Below, piece by piece: positions 22,558 through 32,559 of a stretch of 64,000 nucleotides of DNA. The first letter of the stretch is position 1; each line of letters begins with the position of its first letter. The stretch is from positions 1 through 64,000 of the forward strand of contig VDFB02321286.1 of assembly GCA_007258455.2 (NCBI GenBank), written 5' to 3'. Below the pieces are notes generated by a model. That model saw nothing but the letters and a program-made list of their open reading frames with translations, searched no databases and was not told the DNA's origin. The position numbers were made by a program, and so were the translations under genes. This stretch comes from Sequoia sempervirens. Taxonomy: Eukaryota; Streptophyta; Pinopsida; Cupressales; Cupressaceae.

Positions 22558-22815
22558 TCAATTTATCGTACTACTATTATTGGAAATTATTTTTGCCAAT
22601 GTAATAACAAAATTCCATAAGAATTTGAATATGCTAAAGTTGTTGATGGCATCGATGCCTTTGAGTGAAATGTATGCTTGAGGCTTTATCTCTCTTGTCC
22701 TTGTAGTTGATTTTGTCACGGTCTGTAGCAGATATCTGCAAAAGTGAAATTTGTAAAAGAGGAATTGATGATCCGACAATAACTAGGAAAGATGTGAGGG
22801 AGAAAGGGATAAGAG

Positions 22816-25024
22816 TTATGTACCTTCACTTCTTAGAGACAGTTGTTGTAATTGAGCTTCCTCTTCTTTCCTCATAATTGTGTATGGATTGTTCTGCATT
22901 TTGGAGTATCTCTCAAAGGAGAACATTGGTTGAATGTGAAGGTCATTCAACGATTTCACTCTAGATATAGTTGTAAATGTTAATCCTTGCCTTTCTATTT
23001 TCCCAATGTCAATCATTGCTTTTTTTAGCATCAAGCCTTGGGATTTGTGTATGGTAATAGCTCATGCCATTGTGAGTGGAATCTACCTTTGGCTGCCCAA
23101 TGATACAGGTATTATCGGTATACTTTTGGGGTCATCTCCATTCCATGGTGGCCCGCTATAATTATCGATCCTTGCTACAACATACATTGGAACATCTGGT
23201 GGTTTGGAATTGGGACTGTAAAGAATCTCAACAACTTCACCTAGAGCTCCATTTACAAGTCCTACTTGTGTCCATATGTTGGTTGTGAGCATGATGTGTT
23301 GCCCTCTACAAAGCAATACTTTCTTTTAAAGTTGTTCATTAGTAGTTACATTATTTGCTCTGGTCCTGGTGTTGGTTGCAATACTTATTGCAATTGGATG
23401 GTTCAACAATTTTAACATTCTTCTATTGTGCAGTCTAACTAAATCATTGGTAGCAAACAAGTGCATTGAATTGTTGAACAGTTCTTTTCACTGGAGGTGA
23501 GATGCTTGTCTATGCGTGTCATTAGAAGTTGCCAACCCTCTTGGGTTGCTTTTGTATTTTGTATGTTTTGCAACATTTGACAAAATTGTCTTTGTGCTAG
23601 AGTCTTGACTTGTTGATGGAATATTGTTTCTAAGGTGACAGCGGTCGTGAACTGGCCCCATAGTGTTTTTGCATTTGAGTGTGATGTGTAAATAGGTTTT
23701 TCCATCATAGGCGACAGTTGCACAAGGTCATCGATTAGTATTATTGACACCCCACCGAAGTATAGATTTTGGTGTGGGAAGGCCTCGCGTAGCCTCACAT
23801 CTATCTTCAATAGTAACTTTGGCCCTATGAAGCTCATCTCATCAATCAACATATATCTTATGTGTTTCATCTCTTTCTGAAATATTGTTAATGCTTGGCC
23901 TTGCAATGGGTGCATTTCTTTGACAGGAATCCGAAGTGTTGAATGTATAGTTGATTTATGTATATTAAATGCAACAACCCCTGTAGGAGCTAATGTGAGC
24001 AGCTAGCTTTGTTGGTGCAGATTATTACTCTCGAGTGCTTTTCTTATGCAAGCAATCAAGTAGGATTTTCCTGTACTTGTTCCTTGAACGATCATGTGCA
24101 ATGGTTTATCTGAGTGATGTTTGTTGTGGTCAATAATATGTGTGAGTGCTAGTTTTTATTTCAGTGATAATGTATAGTCTGGGACATCATACTTACTTAG
24201 AACATGCCTTTCCTGGCTACATGCTTTTTTCATGTTTATGAATTGTGTGGCAATTTCATGAAGATCTTGGGGCACTGCAAGTTGATCCCATATGTAGTTG
24301 CTATCAAACTTGCGCCTACCAAGCATCTCAAGTTCATTTAGGTTGATGTTGTTTGAGGGACCCATTTGTGAAAATAATTCTCATTCATTCATTTATATTA
24401 TGTCCCTTGTGTCCATCTCAGTTTCGTTGTCTAGTTCTTCATCCTTGGTGCTTCCTTTCAATCAAGTGGTGCGAGTGACATGCCATACATCATATTTGGA
24501 TGCACTCATTTGCTTCCAATTTGCAATTATTGTATCCTTAGTAATCCCTATGTCAATTTCCAAGCTTTGGAAATGTTTGTACAACAGTAACTCACTCCAG
24601 CAAAATGTTTCAAATTGGTCTGAGCCCTCCTCCGGGATGTTGTAGAACTTTGGGAAAACATTGACAATCACTTTTACCTTTCTTTCTTCCACTTGCATCC
24701 CTTGCGACTTGCAAAATAGGAGAAAGATCATGCAGATTCAAATAGGGTTATTGTCTCCAATTCTAGAGGCCAATTAATGTAGGAATGAAGGTAGCTAGGT
24801 TGCAAGTGTCTTTCATCTATTCCTCTTGTTATTTGATGGAACATTTTTTGTCCAACATTCAAAGATGTAAAAGGTCGATTATAAACAAGTGGAAATTTTT
24901 GAAGCATATGACATGTTTCTTGTGCTCCTATATCATGCTCTACCGCAATCTCTACTATGAATTTTTGAAATGCTGCGAGGGTCGGGTCATCTATTTTTTG
25001 GGTTGCAGATATTCTTGTTAACAT
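22816..25024 (-). pseudogene. Helitron Pif1-type helicase region
   Basis: Motifs in order: DIGAQETCHML (near 24935), FCWSELLLYKHF (near 24605), a Walker A-like QGTSTGKSYLI (about 24063-24083) that is one residue shorter than GxxxxGKS, TGVVAFNIH followed by STLRIPVKEMHPLQGQ, Walker B-like LIDEMSFIG (about 23835), GGVSIILIDDLVQLSP where the family has GDLAQLPP, TNIWTQVGLVNGALGEVVE (about 23270), and the C-terminal HKSQGL...GLTFTTISRVKSLND (about 23045-22930). Stops interrupt, for example TGG to TGA just before the ITIHKSQ motif. It would have unwound donor DNA during rolling-circle transposition. Confidence 0.88.
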
Positions 25025-25376
25025 ATTAGTACAATTCTAAGATGCTTTATGTGCTTTTGATGCATATTTGACAATGTATTTCGGTACAAATGCCTATGAG
25101 ATGATAGGCTGGCAATCTATGTTGGCTCTCCATATTGAAATCATTTCTAGATTGTGTATGTTTAGCCTATCATCATTCCTTTATTTCTTTTTCTCATTAT
25201 TGTCACATGATAAGGTAGATATAATTTGTTCTTTCCATGGAGCTTTGTATCGACACTCTAGTTTTTCCCCTTCTTGTGTAAGCATGTCCCCTCTCTACAT
25301 TTTGTGTGCCTCTGGACATGGTTGATTATCTCTTCATAGTCATGAGAGGGGTCTATAGCAAATATCTTGGTTGTTT

Positions 25377-26593
25377 CTAGCTGTGATCCTAAATGTTAGT
25401 CCAGTTCTAACTATGCAAAATAACTAAAATGCAATGAGGAAAAACACAAAGGGACACCTCAAGATTAGCCTAAGGAATGATAAAGCAAAGAAACAATATA
25501 AAATGAGGATTGTAATCTGCTTATACCTTTTTTGCAACTAAACTCCTTGGTTGGCCCTTGATTTTGATTGCTTTGTGTACTCTTTGGATGGCTCTTGATG
25601 CAAGATTGACAATAGGACTAGACGATAGTGCAAATGACTAAAATGACTTGGTTAAATGAATGAAATGCTTGTGAATTGAGTGTTCAAAATGACAACATTT
25701 AGTTGCAAAATGACTAAGTGTTCTTAATGCCTTAGAGGAGGGGTATTTATAGAGGAATTTGAATTCTCTAGAGAATTCAATGGTTGAGAGTGAGCCACTA
25801 AGATCAAGATGTAGGGCTATGGTGAGTTGAGGACTCACAAGCCCTCACATCTTGACACGTGGAATGCAAGATGGCTAAGGATAAGATGATGTGGAAGTGA
25901 GGTGGAAGGAGGGTACATGATGTAGAGGAAGGACAAGTACTTTGTAAGTACTTTGATGTGACCTTTCAATGATGACATGGGGAAGGGGAAAGCTTTGAGA
26001 TAATAAAAGTGAATTTTAAATTCACAATGATTGAAAGAATCTAGTGGATAAGACAAGGTTCCCAAAAGGTGGGAATTTTCCATATGTGAGTGATGTGACA
26101 AGTCAAATGTTCTAGAAGACTTGCATGGGAAAGAGGAAAACCTTGGAAGGATAAATGTGAATTAAAAATTCACATGGGGAAGAGAGGAATCTTGGGTGAA
26201 TAAAAAGGAATTAAAAATTCCTTGGGGGATGGGGAGAGTTGAACAAGGTAATTAGTAATTAGAGGATAATTAGGGGTTAATGAGGATTAGAAGCCAACTT
26301 GCAAAAGTTGGAGGATGTGACATCCTAATCAAGGATTATGCATGTGCATATCCTTAATGAAGAGATTAGGAGATGGATTAGGATTAGATGAAAATGACAT
26401 GTGAGGAATTAAATAAATGTAATATTTGATGAAAAGGGGATTAAGGAGGGTAAGGTATTTAGGATTTGGCAGAATTAAGGATATTAATTAAATAATAGTA
26501 ATATTACTTAATTAACTCAGATAAGAGGATGTTTAGATGAAAAGTGATAAATTTGGATAAATTAAGTGTCCAAATTTGGATGTCTACACTAGC
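25377..26593 (-). mobile_element. Solo LTR inserted in the Helitron Rep region
   Basis: The LTR is 25382-26588 (1207 bp), + strand TGTGATCC...GTCTACA, so it has TG/CA ends. It is flanked by a perfect 5-bp target duplication CTAGC at 25377-25381 and 26589-26593. Removing the LTR and one CTAGC joins the Rep reading frame without a break. A TATA motif on - (about 25742-25752, CTATAAATACC) implies transcription leftward and thus minus orientation. No internal domain, primer site or second LTR remains, so unequal recombination between LTRs is the likely origin. The family is unknown. Confidence 0.9.
25742..25752 (-). promoter_or_regulatory. TATA box of the solo LTR
   Basis: CTATAAATACC on - lies inside the LTR at the position expected for its promoter. 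Confidence 0.55.
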
Positions 26594-27311
26594 AAGCATG
26601 TATCGTCTAGCGAAGATCGATAAACTGTGTTGTTTTTGCATGATGCATTGCAAGGATTCCAAGCACTGACATACTTGTCGAAGAATGTTCTTACCTGTTA
26701 AACTTTTGCATTGTCATCCCAATCAAGTTTATCCTTGTCTGGTGCATCTTGGAGCCAAGGGAATCCATGTGCATGTGTAGTTCCCTGATGCTGTCATTTA
26801 TATATATACTAGTAATCTTTTGCACCTAGGAGTTTCTCAATGACTTCTTCATGAAATACTATGAATCGTTGATGCAAGTATAATGATTTGGTGTGGGGAT
26901 TATTGATTACATTTTCTAAGCATTGTTTATTTTTTTGCATTTCCACTGCTATGTCATTTGAGAGCAAATGTTGTAGGCCAGGTCACTTTGTGTCTGTTGC
27001 ACTTAATGTGAAGAATAGAGTGGGAGACCCTATTTCGTTGATCATATTTGTTAGTTCAACACGACACTTGTTCCAATATGGTCTTGTTCCCTACTTCAAA
27101 GATCCAAAGTGCATGAGCTCTTCAGCTAACTATGTGTTAGGGAGATTTTTCAAGTGTGCACAAAGGTTTTCAATAGTGGTTGGCATGTTTTCTTCTGCAT
27201 TCTTTTTAATGAAAACTATTGCAATACCTTGGCTATGATGTTGCATCATAAGATTAAACATGAAATATCGAAACCTTGGATGCTTTCCAAATATTTGGTC
27301 ATGAAATCTCA

Positions 27312-28569
27312 TCAAGTGGAGCACATACTCATGCATGTGCACTTCCATAATTTTTGGTTACATTTGTAGTGTAGCTCCATTTGGAAAGAGTGTTGGAAAT
27401 TCCATACCGAAAAACCCTCATTATTGTATTCATTTATTGGAGATGAGTTAATTTCAAGCCAGTTGATAATGTTGTTTGTGTAGTCCTCAAGGTCTAGTGT
27501 TTTCTTAATAATTTCTAATTCACGACATCTATTTGGAAATCTAGCCATAAACGATGATGTGTTTACTATGCTACTTTCAATATCATCCCCATCATAGTCA
27601 ATTTCATTATTTGGAACCACTATGTCTTCACTAGTTTCAATGGTGTGGAGCATATTCGATATGTATGTTCTTGCTTCAAAAAATTGCTCTAAGTGGTCAA
27701 AACTTATTGCAACATTATGGTAGTATGGGTCATATTTGAATTTGTATTGCAATGCATCTCGGATATGACTTCTACTTACATAACAATCGTAATAATGCCC
27801 TTCTGTATGCAGTATTCAAACTATGAGTACATCCAATTCTTGTATTCTTCTTGGAAGAACTTTTGCAACATTCTTTATATCTTGTGGGAGGCTAATCGTG
27901 TGACCACTATATTTATACTGGGCTCCAAAAGTGTGGGTTACTTGTAGTACTGGGTTGACTTTGCCAATGAGCATTTCCTCCACTTGGGTTAGTCTTTTCA
28001 ACACAATAGGTTGTTCTCCTAGGTCCATGTTGTTGAGTGCAGAGAACCAAGGTATGCCTCTCTCGACGAAACATATTTTACAAGTAGCATTAGTATCTGA
28101 TGCATGGAGAAGCATGCCTAGGTAACATTCCTTGCATATAATGCATGTTTTTTGATTGCAAAGTGCATCTATTCTTTGTCAAAAAAAATCATTGTTGTCA
28201 TCAAGTTAGCATTTTTGTTGAATGATGCTCCATGTTTCATGTATTGTTGTGTTTTCATACGTTGATATTGCCATATATTTTTTTGTAAAGATCTAATGCA
28301 CTTTTTTGCATTTATTTCCTCTGTATGATGAACATAGTAATCTCGACTTCTCTCACAATCTTGTAGTCTTTGGGCTTCTCTTTGTTGGGGGCTATTTGAC
28401 TTTGTTGTAATCTTTTTAGTTGCCTTTGAGTAGTTATCTCTTCTCTATGGCGAGCATAGTAATCCCAATTTCTTTCTTGGTTTTGTTGTCTTCTGATCTC
28501 TTGTTGATGTAGATCATCTTCACTGTTCCCTATGGAGGAGTCTGTCATATGTGGGTCTGGAAATGTCAA
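27312..28569 (-). pseudogene. Helitron N-terminal region
   Basis: A charged N-terminus (MTFPDPHMTDSSIGNSEDDL, with two ARHREE/YYARH-type units) is followed by CKICFVERGIPWFSALNNMD (about 28080) and LKRLTQVEEMLIGKVNPV (about 27985). Then comes YSGHTISLPQDIKNVA and the stretch 27752-27312 with FDHLEQFFEARTYISNM. These are the conserved blocks before the Rep domain of plant Helitrons. Several frameshifts and stops are present. Confidence 0.8.
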
Positions 28570-29386
28570 GATAAATTAAGAATAAGCGCATAGTAAAGGT
28601 ACCAAAACAAGTGGGCATAACATCAATGTGACACCAGTGAAGCCAACAATGTTTGAAGAACTACATTCAACATATCTATACAAGCAAAGAGACATATACA
28701 TACTATTAAAATCATTTTAATTTAGTTTTCTTGTCACAAATATAGTACAAGTTTAGCATGGCCCAATTAATATAAAACAACAACTGGTTATCTTTTCATA
28801 AGCACCCTAAGAGCCTTCACCATACATTGTAGCTAAAGCGAATGTTGGTGTGGTCCCAACATAGGTGATAAATAAACATCAATGAAACCAGAAAGCTTAC
28901 AAAGCTGAATTGTAGTTGTAAATCTAAAGATATTCCTTAATGGTTCATGAATGCTTGTTTTAGTATGAGAAGGAACACAAATTGATGGAAGAAGTCAAAT
29001 GTGCATATGTAAATGTCCAAACAAACATGTACATATTGTTACAACAAGCATTACTAAGTGTGGCCAAGAAAGGTGAAATTTATGCAAAGCATGAAGAGCT
29101 AGGAAAACAAAGGAAGAAACATAAGATTTTACATATTTCTATCCATCTAAAGGCATTAGCATGATATTTTTCACATAAAAAGATATCAAACATAGTTCTT
29201 TACAACATGATTGTTTTTACCACACATACCATGCATAGTTTTATATATGAAGACATTTGCATATTACACTCGGGAGGAAAACATGGCACATAAAGTCATA
29301 TTTTAAATATCTTTCCCTATCAAAAGACATTCACATACTACACTTGTTAAGAGAACATGATAGATATATTAGATTACATAGTACGA
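28570..29386. other. Gap between the Helitron Rep-helicase and RPA genes
   Basis: No coding similarity is visible. A 60-codon + ORF (28982-29164) has no recognisable family. This may hold the promoter of the Rep-helicase gene. Confidence 0.45.
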
Positions 29387-31360
29387 CTAAGATGATTCCA
29401 TGCTTTCAACAACCATCTCTGGTACAATGCCATGGTCCATGAAGGAAGCAACCTTTTCATTGCACATTTCCTGGATATTTTTGACCAAAAAACTACTCTC
29501 TTCAGTGTAATCTAGTTGTTCGACCTTTGCAATAGTTGCTTTCAAATGTTGTTCACCATTGTACATTTCAAGGTTATAGTGTAGTTTGAATAGGTATTTC
29601 TTTTGCAATACATCTCTAATCACCTCCTCGGCAGTTCTGTCAGTATCTTGATCAAATTGCAGGTTGTATAGTTTGTTTGAAGGCATGCCCATGAGTTTTG
29701 TTGCCCCTTCATCAAATGTGACCATCCATATTATATTTGTGTGGTCCTACAACTTGACTTGAAGTATATACCTATAGTTGCAGTCGACAAGTATTGCATT
29801 ACACTTTGCACAAAACCACTTTCCATCATATGTCTGGGATAGTATTTTCTTGCAAGGCTTGTTACTTGAATGGGAAGGGCATGTTGGATAGCAAAATGAG
29901 TCAATTTTTATGAATCGTATTGTTTCCATCAACATGCATTGTAGAGGTTGTACTATATTTGGAGCCTCTTACCGAATGTCATTGATCATCATTCTTCTAG
30001 CAAGTGGGAGCATTTGAAGGAAGTTAGTAGATGGAGCCTGAATGTCAATGTCATTTTCTTTGAACCAAGTTTTAATCTGCTATGTCTCCTATATTTCAGG
30101 GTCTATCCATAGTTGTGTAGTGGATGAGGTTTTAATCACCTTGCCATTGAATTTAGACACATGCCCATTTCTAATAGCGATAACTGTTGATTCATGCAAG
30201 AGGTGCTTCTCTTGGAGCTATGCACCGTCTTTTTTGGCTAATGATCCCCATAAAGTAACATCTATAGTTGTGTCGGTCATGACCAGAATTGTTAAAGTCT
30301 GTCTTGCGACCTCTGTCCCATCTCTTCTCTTGATTGTGGAGCATGGATGTACACAAATGACAATTCCGATGGCATCAATTTTTGAGTCATTTCTTTTTCT
30401 TACAAATGCATTGAGAGGTGTGAAAGAGTAATGGTCTTTTGGGATGGAGAGGTCATCTGCACAAAGGGTAACTCTTGAGTCAGGCAAAAGAAAAATTTCC
30501 AACCCATTATTAAGCTTGTTATAGAGTCTATTAGTAGAGTGTATCAATCCTCCAAATAATGTGTATGTAGCTCTTATGAGGATTTTTTTGTAATGGATGT
30601 TAGTTGCTTCATTGAAGCCCATCACACGTGTCTCAGTTCCTTCACAGTCTATGATATCGAAAGTAAAGAGGTGACCACTTCCTTTCTTTGTGTTGTAGGT
30701 GTGTATTTTGTTCTTCAAAGTTATGCAACCTTTGACGGTCCACCTTGGCTGGAACATGTTCAAGTTTTTGATAGGGGTGATTGTTAATGGGGCCTCCTTC
30801 CTTAGAGCTAGATTGACACCAAATAGTAGACGTCGGGGGAGCAAGTCTTCTAGGAAGGAAAGGGTTTTTTGAAGATGTAGGTGAATTAGAGGATTCTATT
30901 GTTGATTTCTCAACCTATTCAAGATTTTCCACACATAGGAAAATTGGCTCCCCAACTATAGCATTCGTTGTGTGCACAATGTCAAGGTCGAAAATAACAA
31001 TCCACCTAAATAGTTATAGTGAGAGAAAGTATAAGCAACAATATTTAAGAGGAGAGTAAGCCTCATTTATTTTGTGTCAAATAGTAATCAAAACATAAAC
31101 ATACCGTGGGCTAGCTGATTGAGGTTCAAGTGTACTATGGAGCCAAGCATGATCTCATTGGAATCTATGTGACTGTTGTACTTGGCTGACAATGATACTT
31201 TGTGCTTGTGTACACCGTTGGAGATATCCAACCTATATCAATTTTTGCGCGCATGTTCAGAGCCAAAACTCGAGATAGATATGACCTGGAAATTAGGTTC
31301 CAAAGCCACATTTCCTTCATGCATCAATCTAATTGCATCTCGAGTTAATAAGCTTGGCAT
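29387..31360 (-). pseudogene. RPA70-like single-strand DNA-binding protein of the Helitron
   Basis: Domains in order: an N-terminal OB fold beginning MPSLLTRDAIRLMHEGNV (31360), an intron of about 99 bp (31104-31006, GTATGT...TTTAG), DBD-A with FQPRWTVKGCITLKNKIHTY (near 30745) and GHLFTFDIIDCEG, DBD-B with DAIGIVICVHPCSTIKRRDG (about 30375), and DBD-C with a zinc ribbon C-x3-C...C...DGKWFCAKC (about 29905-29790). It ends at 29387. In-frame stops near 30217, 30090 and 29970 disable it. RPA-like genes are a known passenger of plant Helitrons and are thought to protect displaced single-stranded DNA. Confidence 0.85.
31006..31104 (-). other. Intron in the RPA70-like gene
   Basis: On -, CCCACG is followed by GTATGTTTATG, and the segment ends CTATTTAG before GTGGATTG. 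Reading frames on both sides match RPA sequence, which supports a GT-AG intron. Confidence 0.6.
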
Positions 31361-31460
31361 TGTGCAGGCCAAGAAAAAAATCCTACAAAAGTGTATTGGA
31401 TGTAAAGCATTGTGCAAAGAAGTCAATACAACAACCTTTCCATCAAATAATAGCAACTAA

Positions 31461-32039
31461 TTGCTAGATATAGCAAAGTAGGCCAAACAAGAGGCTAATA
31501 GAAACATTCAGATGGGTGTAGGGATTAGCGCACCTAGAACATTTAAATTTTGTACACTATCTATTAACCTCTACTTCATTGTGGGGTGTGAGAAAAGAAA
31601 AATAGATACTCTCTATGCTATTCATTATGGGCTATACTCATTTTTTATAATTGTGTACATGACATGTGTATAGTTTTGATTGTAATAGCTAAAAGATACA
31701 TGTGTATACTTTTGATTATAATAGTTGAAAGATATATGAAGTTAAACAAACACAAAAAGCACACGTAGAAATATCGAGTTAACTATAATATTGTTTGATG
31801 TATATTTACAATGGAAGGGACAAAAGGGCTAAGTAGTAGATAGGGGGAAGGAGCTGTACATTCTTCCCACCATAACATGTCTTGTGACAAAATATACATG
31901 GTTTCACTATTTATTGCGCTAGAAAAAAAAAAGGGATTTGATGATTATGGGGCAATGTCTTCATTCTGTATCAAGAGGGAAACCATTTTCCCCAACATTG
32001 CAAAAAGAAAATAGCTATCTACAACAAGCTATTTATAGT
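31461..32039. other. Intergenic DNA with a 36-bp tandem repeat
   Basis: Two imperfect units starting ACATGTGTATA lie at 31662-31697 and 31698-31733. The 5' end of the Helitron is probably in or near this stretch. No gene was seen. Confidence 0.5.
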
Positions 32040-32510
32040 CTATTGTATGTCTACCAGGAGTTTCAGGAAATCTTCCGTAATTCTAGAAGCATTACCCATG
32101 CCATACAATGAATCAAATTTTAATGCTTGAAGGGTTTCACAGTACGCATCCAAAACAACAAATGTTGTATGAAATTTTTGGACTTCCTATTGCACCATTT
32201 CAATGTCATGGTTCTACATATGACATGCATCCTCACATGTCTTAATAGCATCTTCAATAGTGTCATGACAACCTCTCATGTTCTCTGCGAAAACTGCAAT
32301 GTTGCTTTGGTACATGCCAACCCAATTAACAAAAGATGAATCTAATGGTGAGGAAGGAGAAGCATTAGGTTTTGATCTTGTAACATCTCCCTTGGAGGAG
32401 TTGCTAGAGATGGTGATAATGTTTGCAGGTGGCAGTAAGTTTGTCATTACCTGCGGAGTTAAATGGGAAGTAAACAATATGAAGATGGCCATAACAAGAA
32501 TACTGTTCAT
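32040..32510 (-). pseudogene. Remnant of a small secreted-type protein, unknown
   Basis: One frame runs 157 codons from ATG (32508-32510) to TAG (32040-32042) with only two internal stops (near 32217 and 32190). The N-terminus MNSILVMAIFILFTSHLTP looks like a signal peptide. The body is polar with an S/P-rich segment (KPNASPSSPLDSS) and later likely helices (FHTTFVVLDAYCETLQALKF). Cysteines occur at several points. No family is recognised. It may be a gene just beyond the Helitron, or one carried by it. A shifted start at 32556-32558 is possible but would precede the signal peptide. Confidence 0.4.
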
Positions 32511-32559
32511 TATTTGATAACTACACAACTTGAATTTGTATGGTTCATAAATAGCCATT

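Larger units (their letters stand above)
25025..27348 (-). pseudogene. Helitron Rep (HUH endonuclease) region, split by an LTR
   Basis: The segment from 27348 matches the Helitron_like_N family (EVHMHEYVLHLMRFHDQIFG, then HPRFRYFMFNLMMQH). Next come RPYWNKCRVELTNMI (near 27075) and the HUH motif within GTTHAHGFPWL (about 26756-26785), then FFDKYVSAWNP (near 26665). After the solo LTR, the same frame resumes with ETTKIFAIDPSHDYEEIIN (about 25320-25376) and reaches the two-tyrosine motif KYIVKYASK (about 25060-25090). Both active-site motifs survive, but stops and a frameshift near 25270 do not allow a full protein. Confidence 0.87.
22558..31360 (-). mobile_element. Autonomous-type Helitron, decayed
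   Basis: Read on -, the order is RPA70-like gene (31360-29387), Helitron N-terminal region (28569-27312), Rep domain with HUH and two-Tyr motifs (27348-25020), Pif1-type helicase (25024-22816). This is the arrangement of plant rolling-circle Helitrons. In-frame stops and frameshifts are spread throughout, so it is no longer active. It is split by a solo LTR at 25382-26588. The terminal TC and hairpin-CTRR ends were not found, so the limits given are those of recognisable content. Confidence 0.88.

Noticed and set aside
24298..24645. 115-codon + ORF
   Set aside because: It is antisense to recognisable Helitron helicase sequence and shows no family of its own.
26888..27238. 116-codon + ORF
   Set aside because: It is antisense to the Helitron Rep region, whose minus-strand motifs are clear.
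30042..30431. 129-codon + ORF
   Set aside because: It is antisense to the RPA70-like gene; the minus strand carries the OB-fold and zinc-ribbon signatures.
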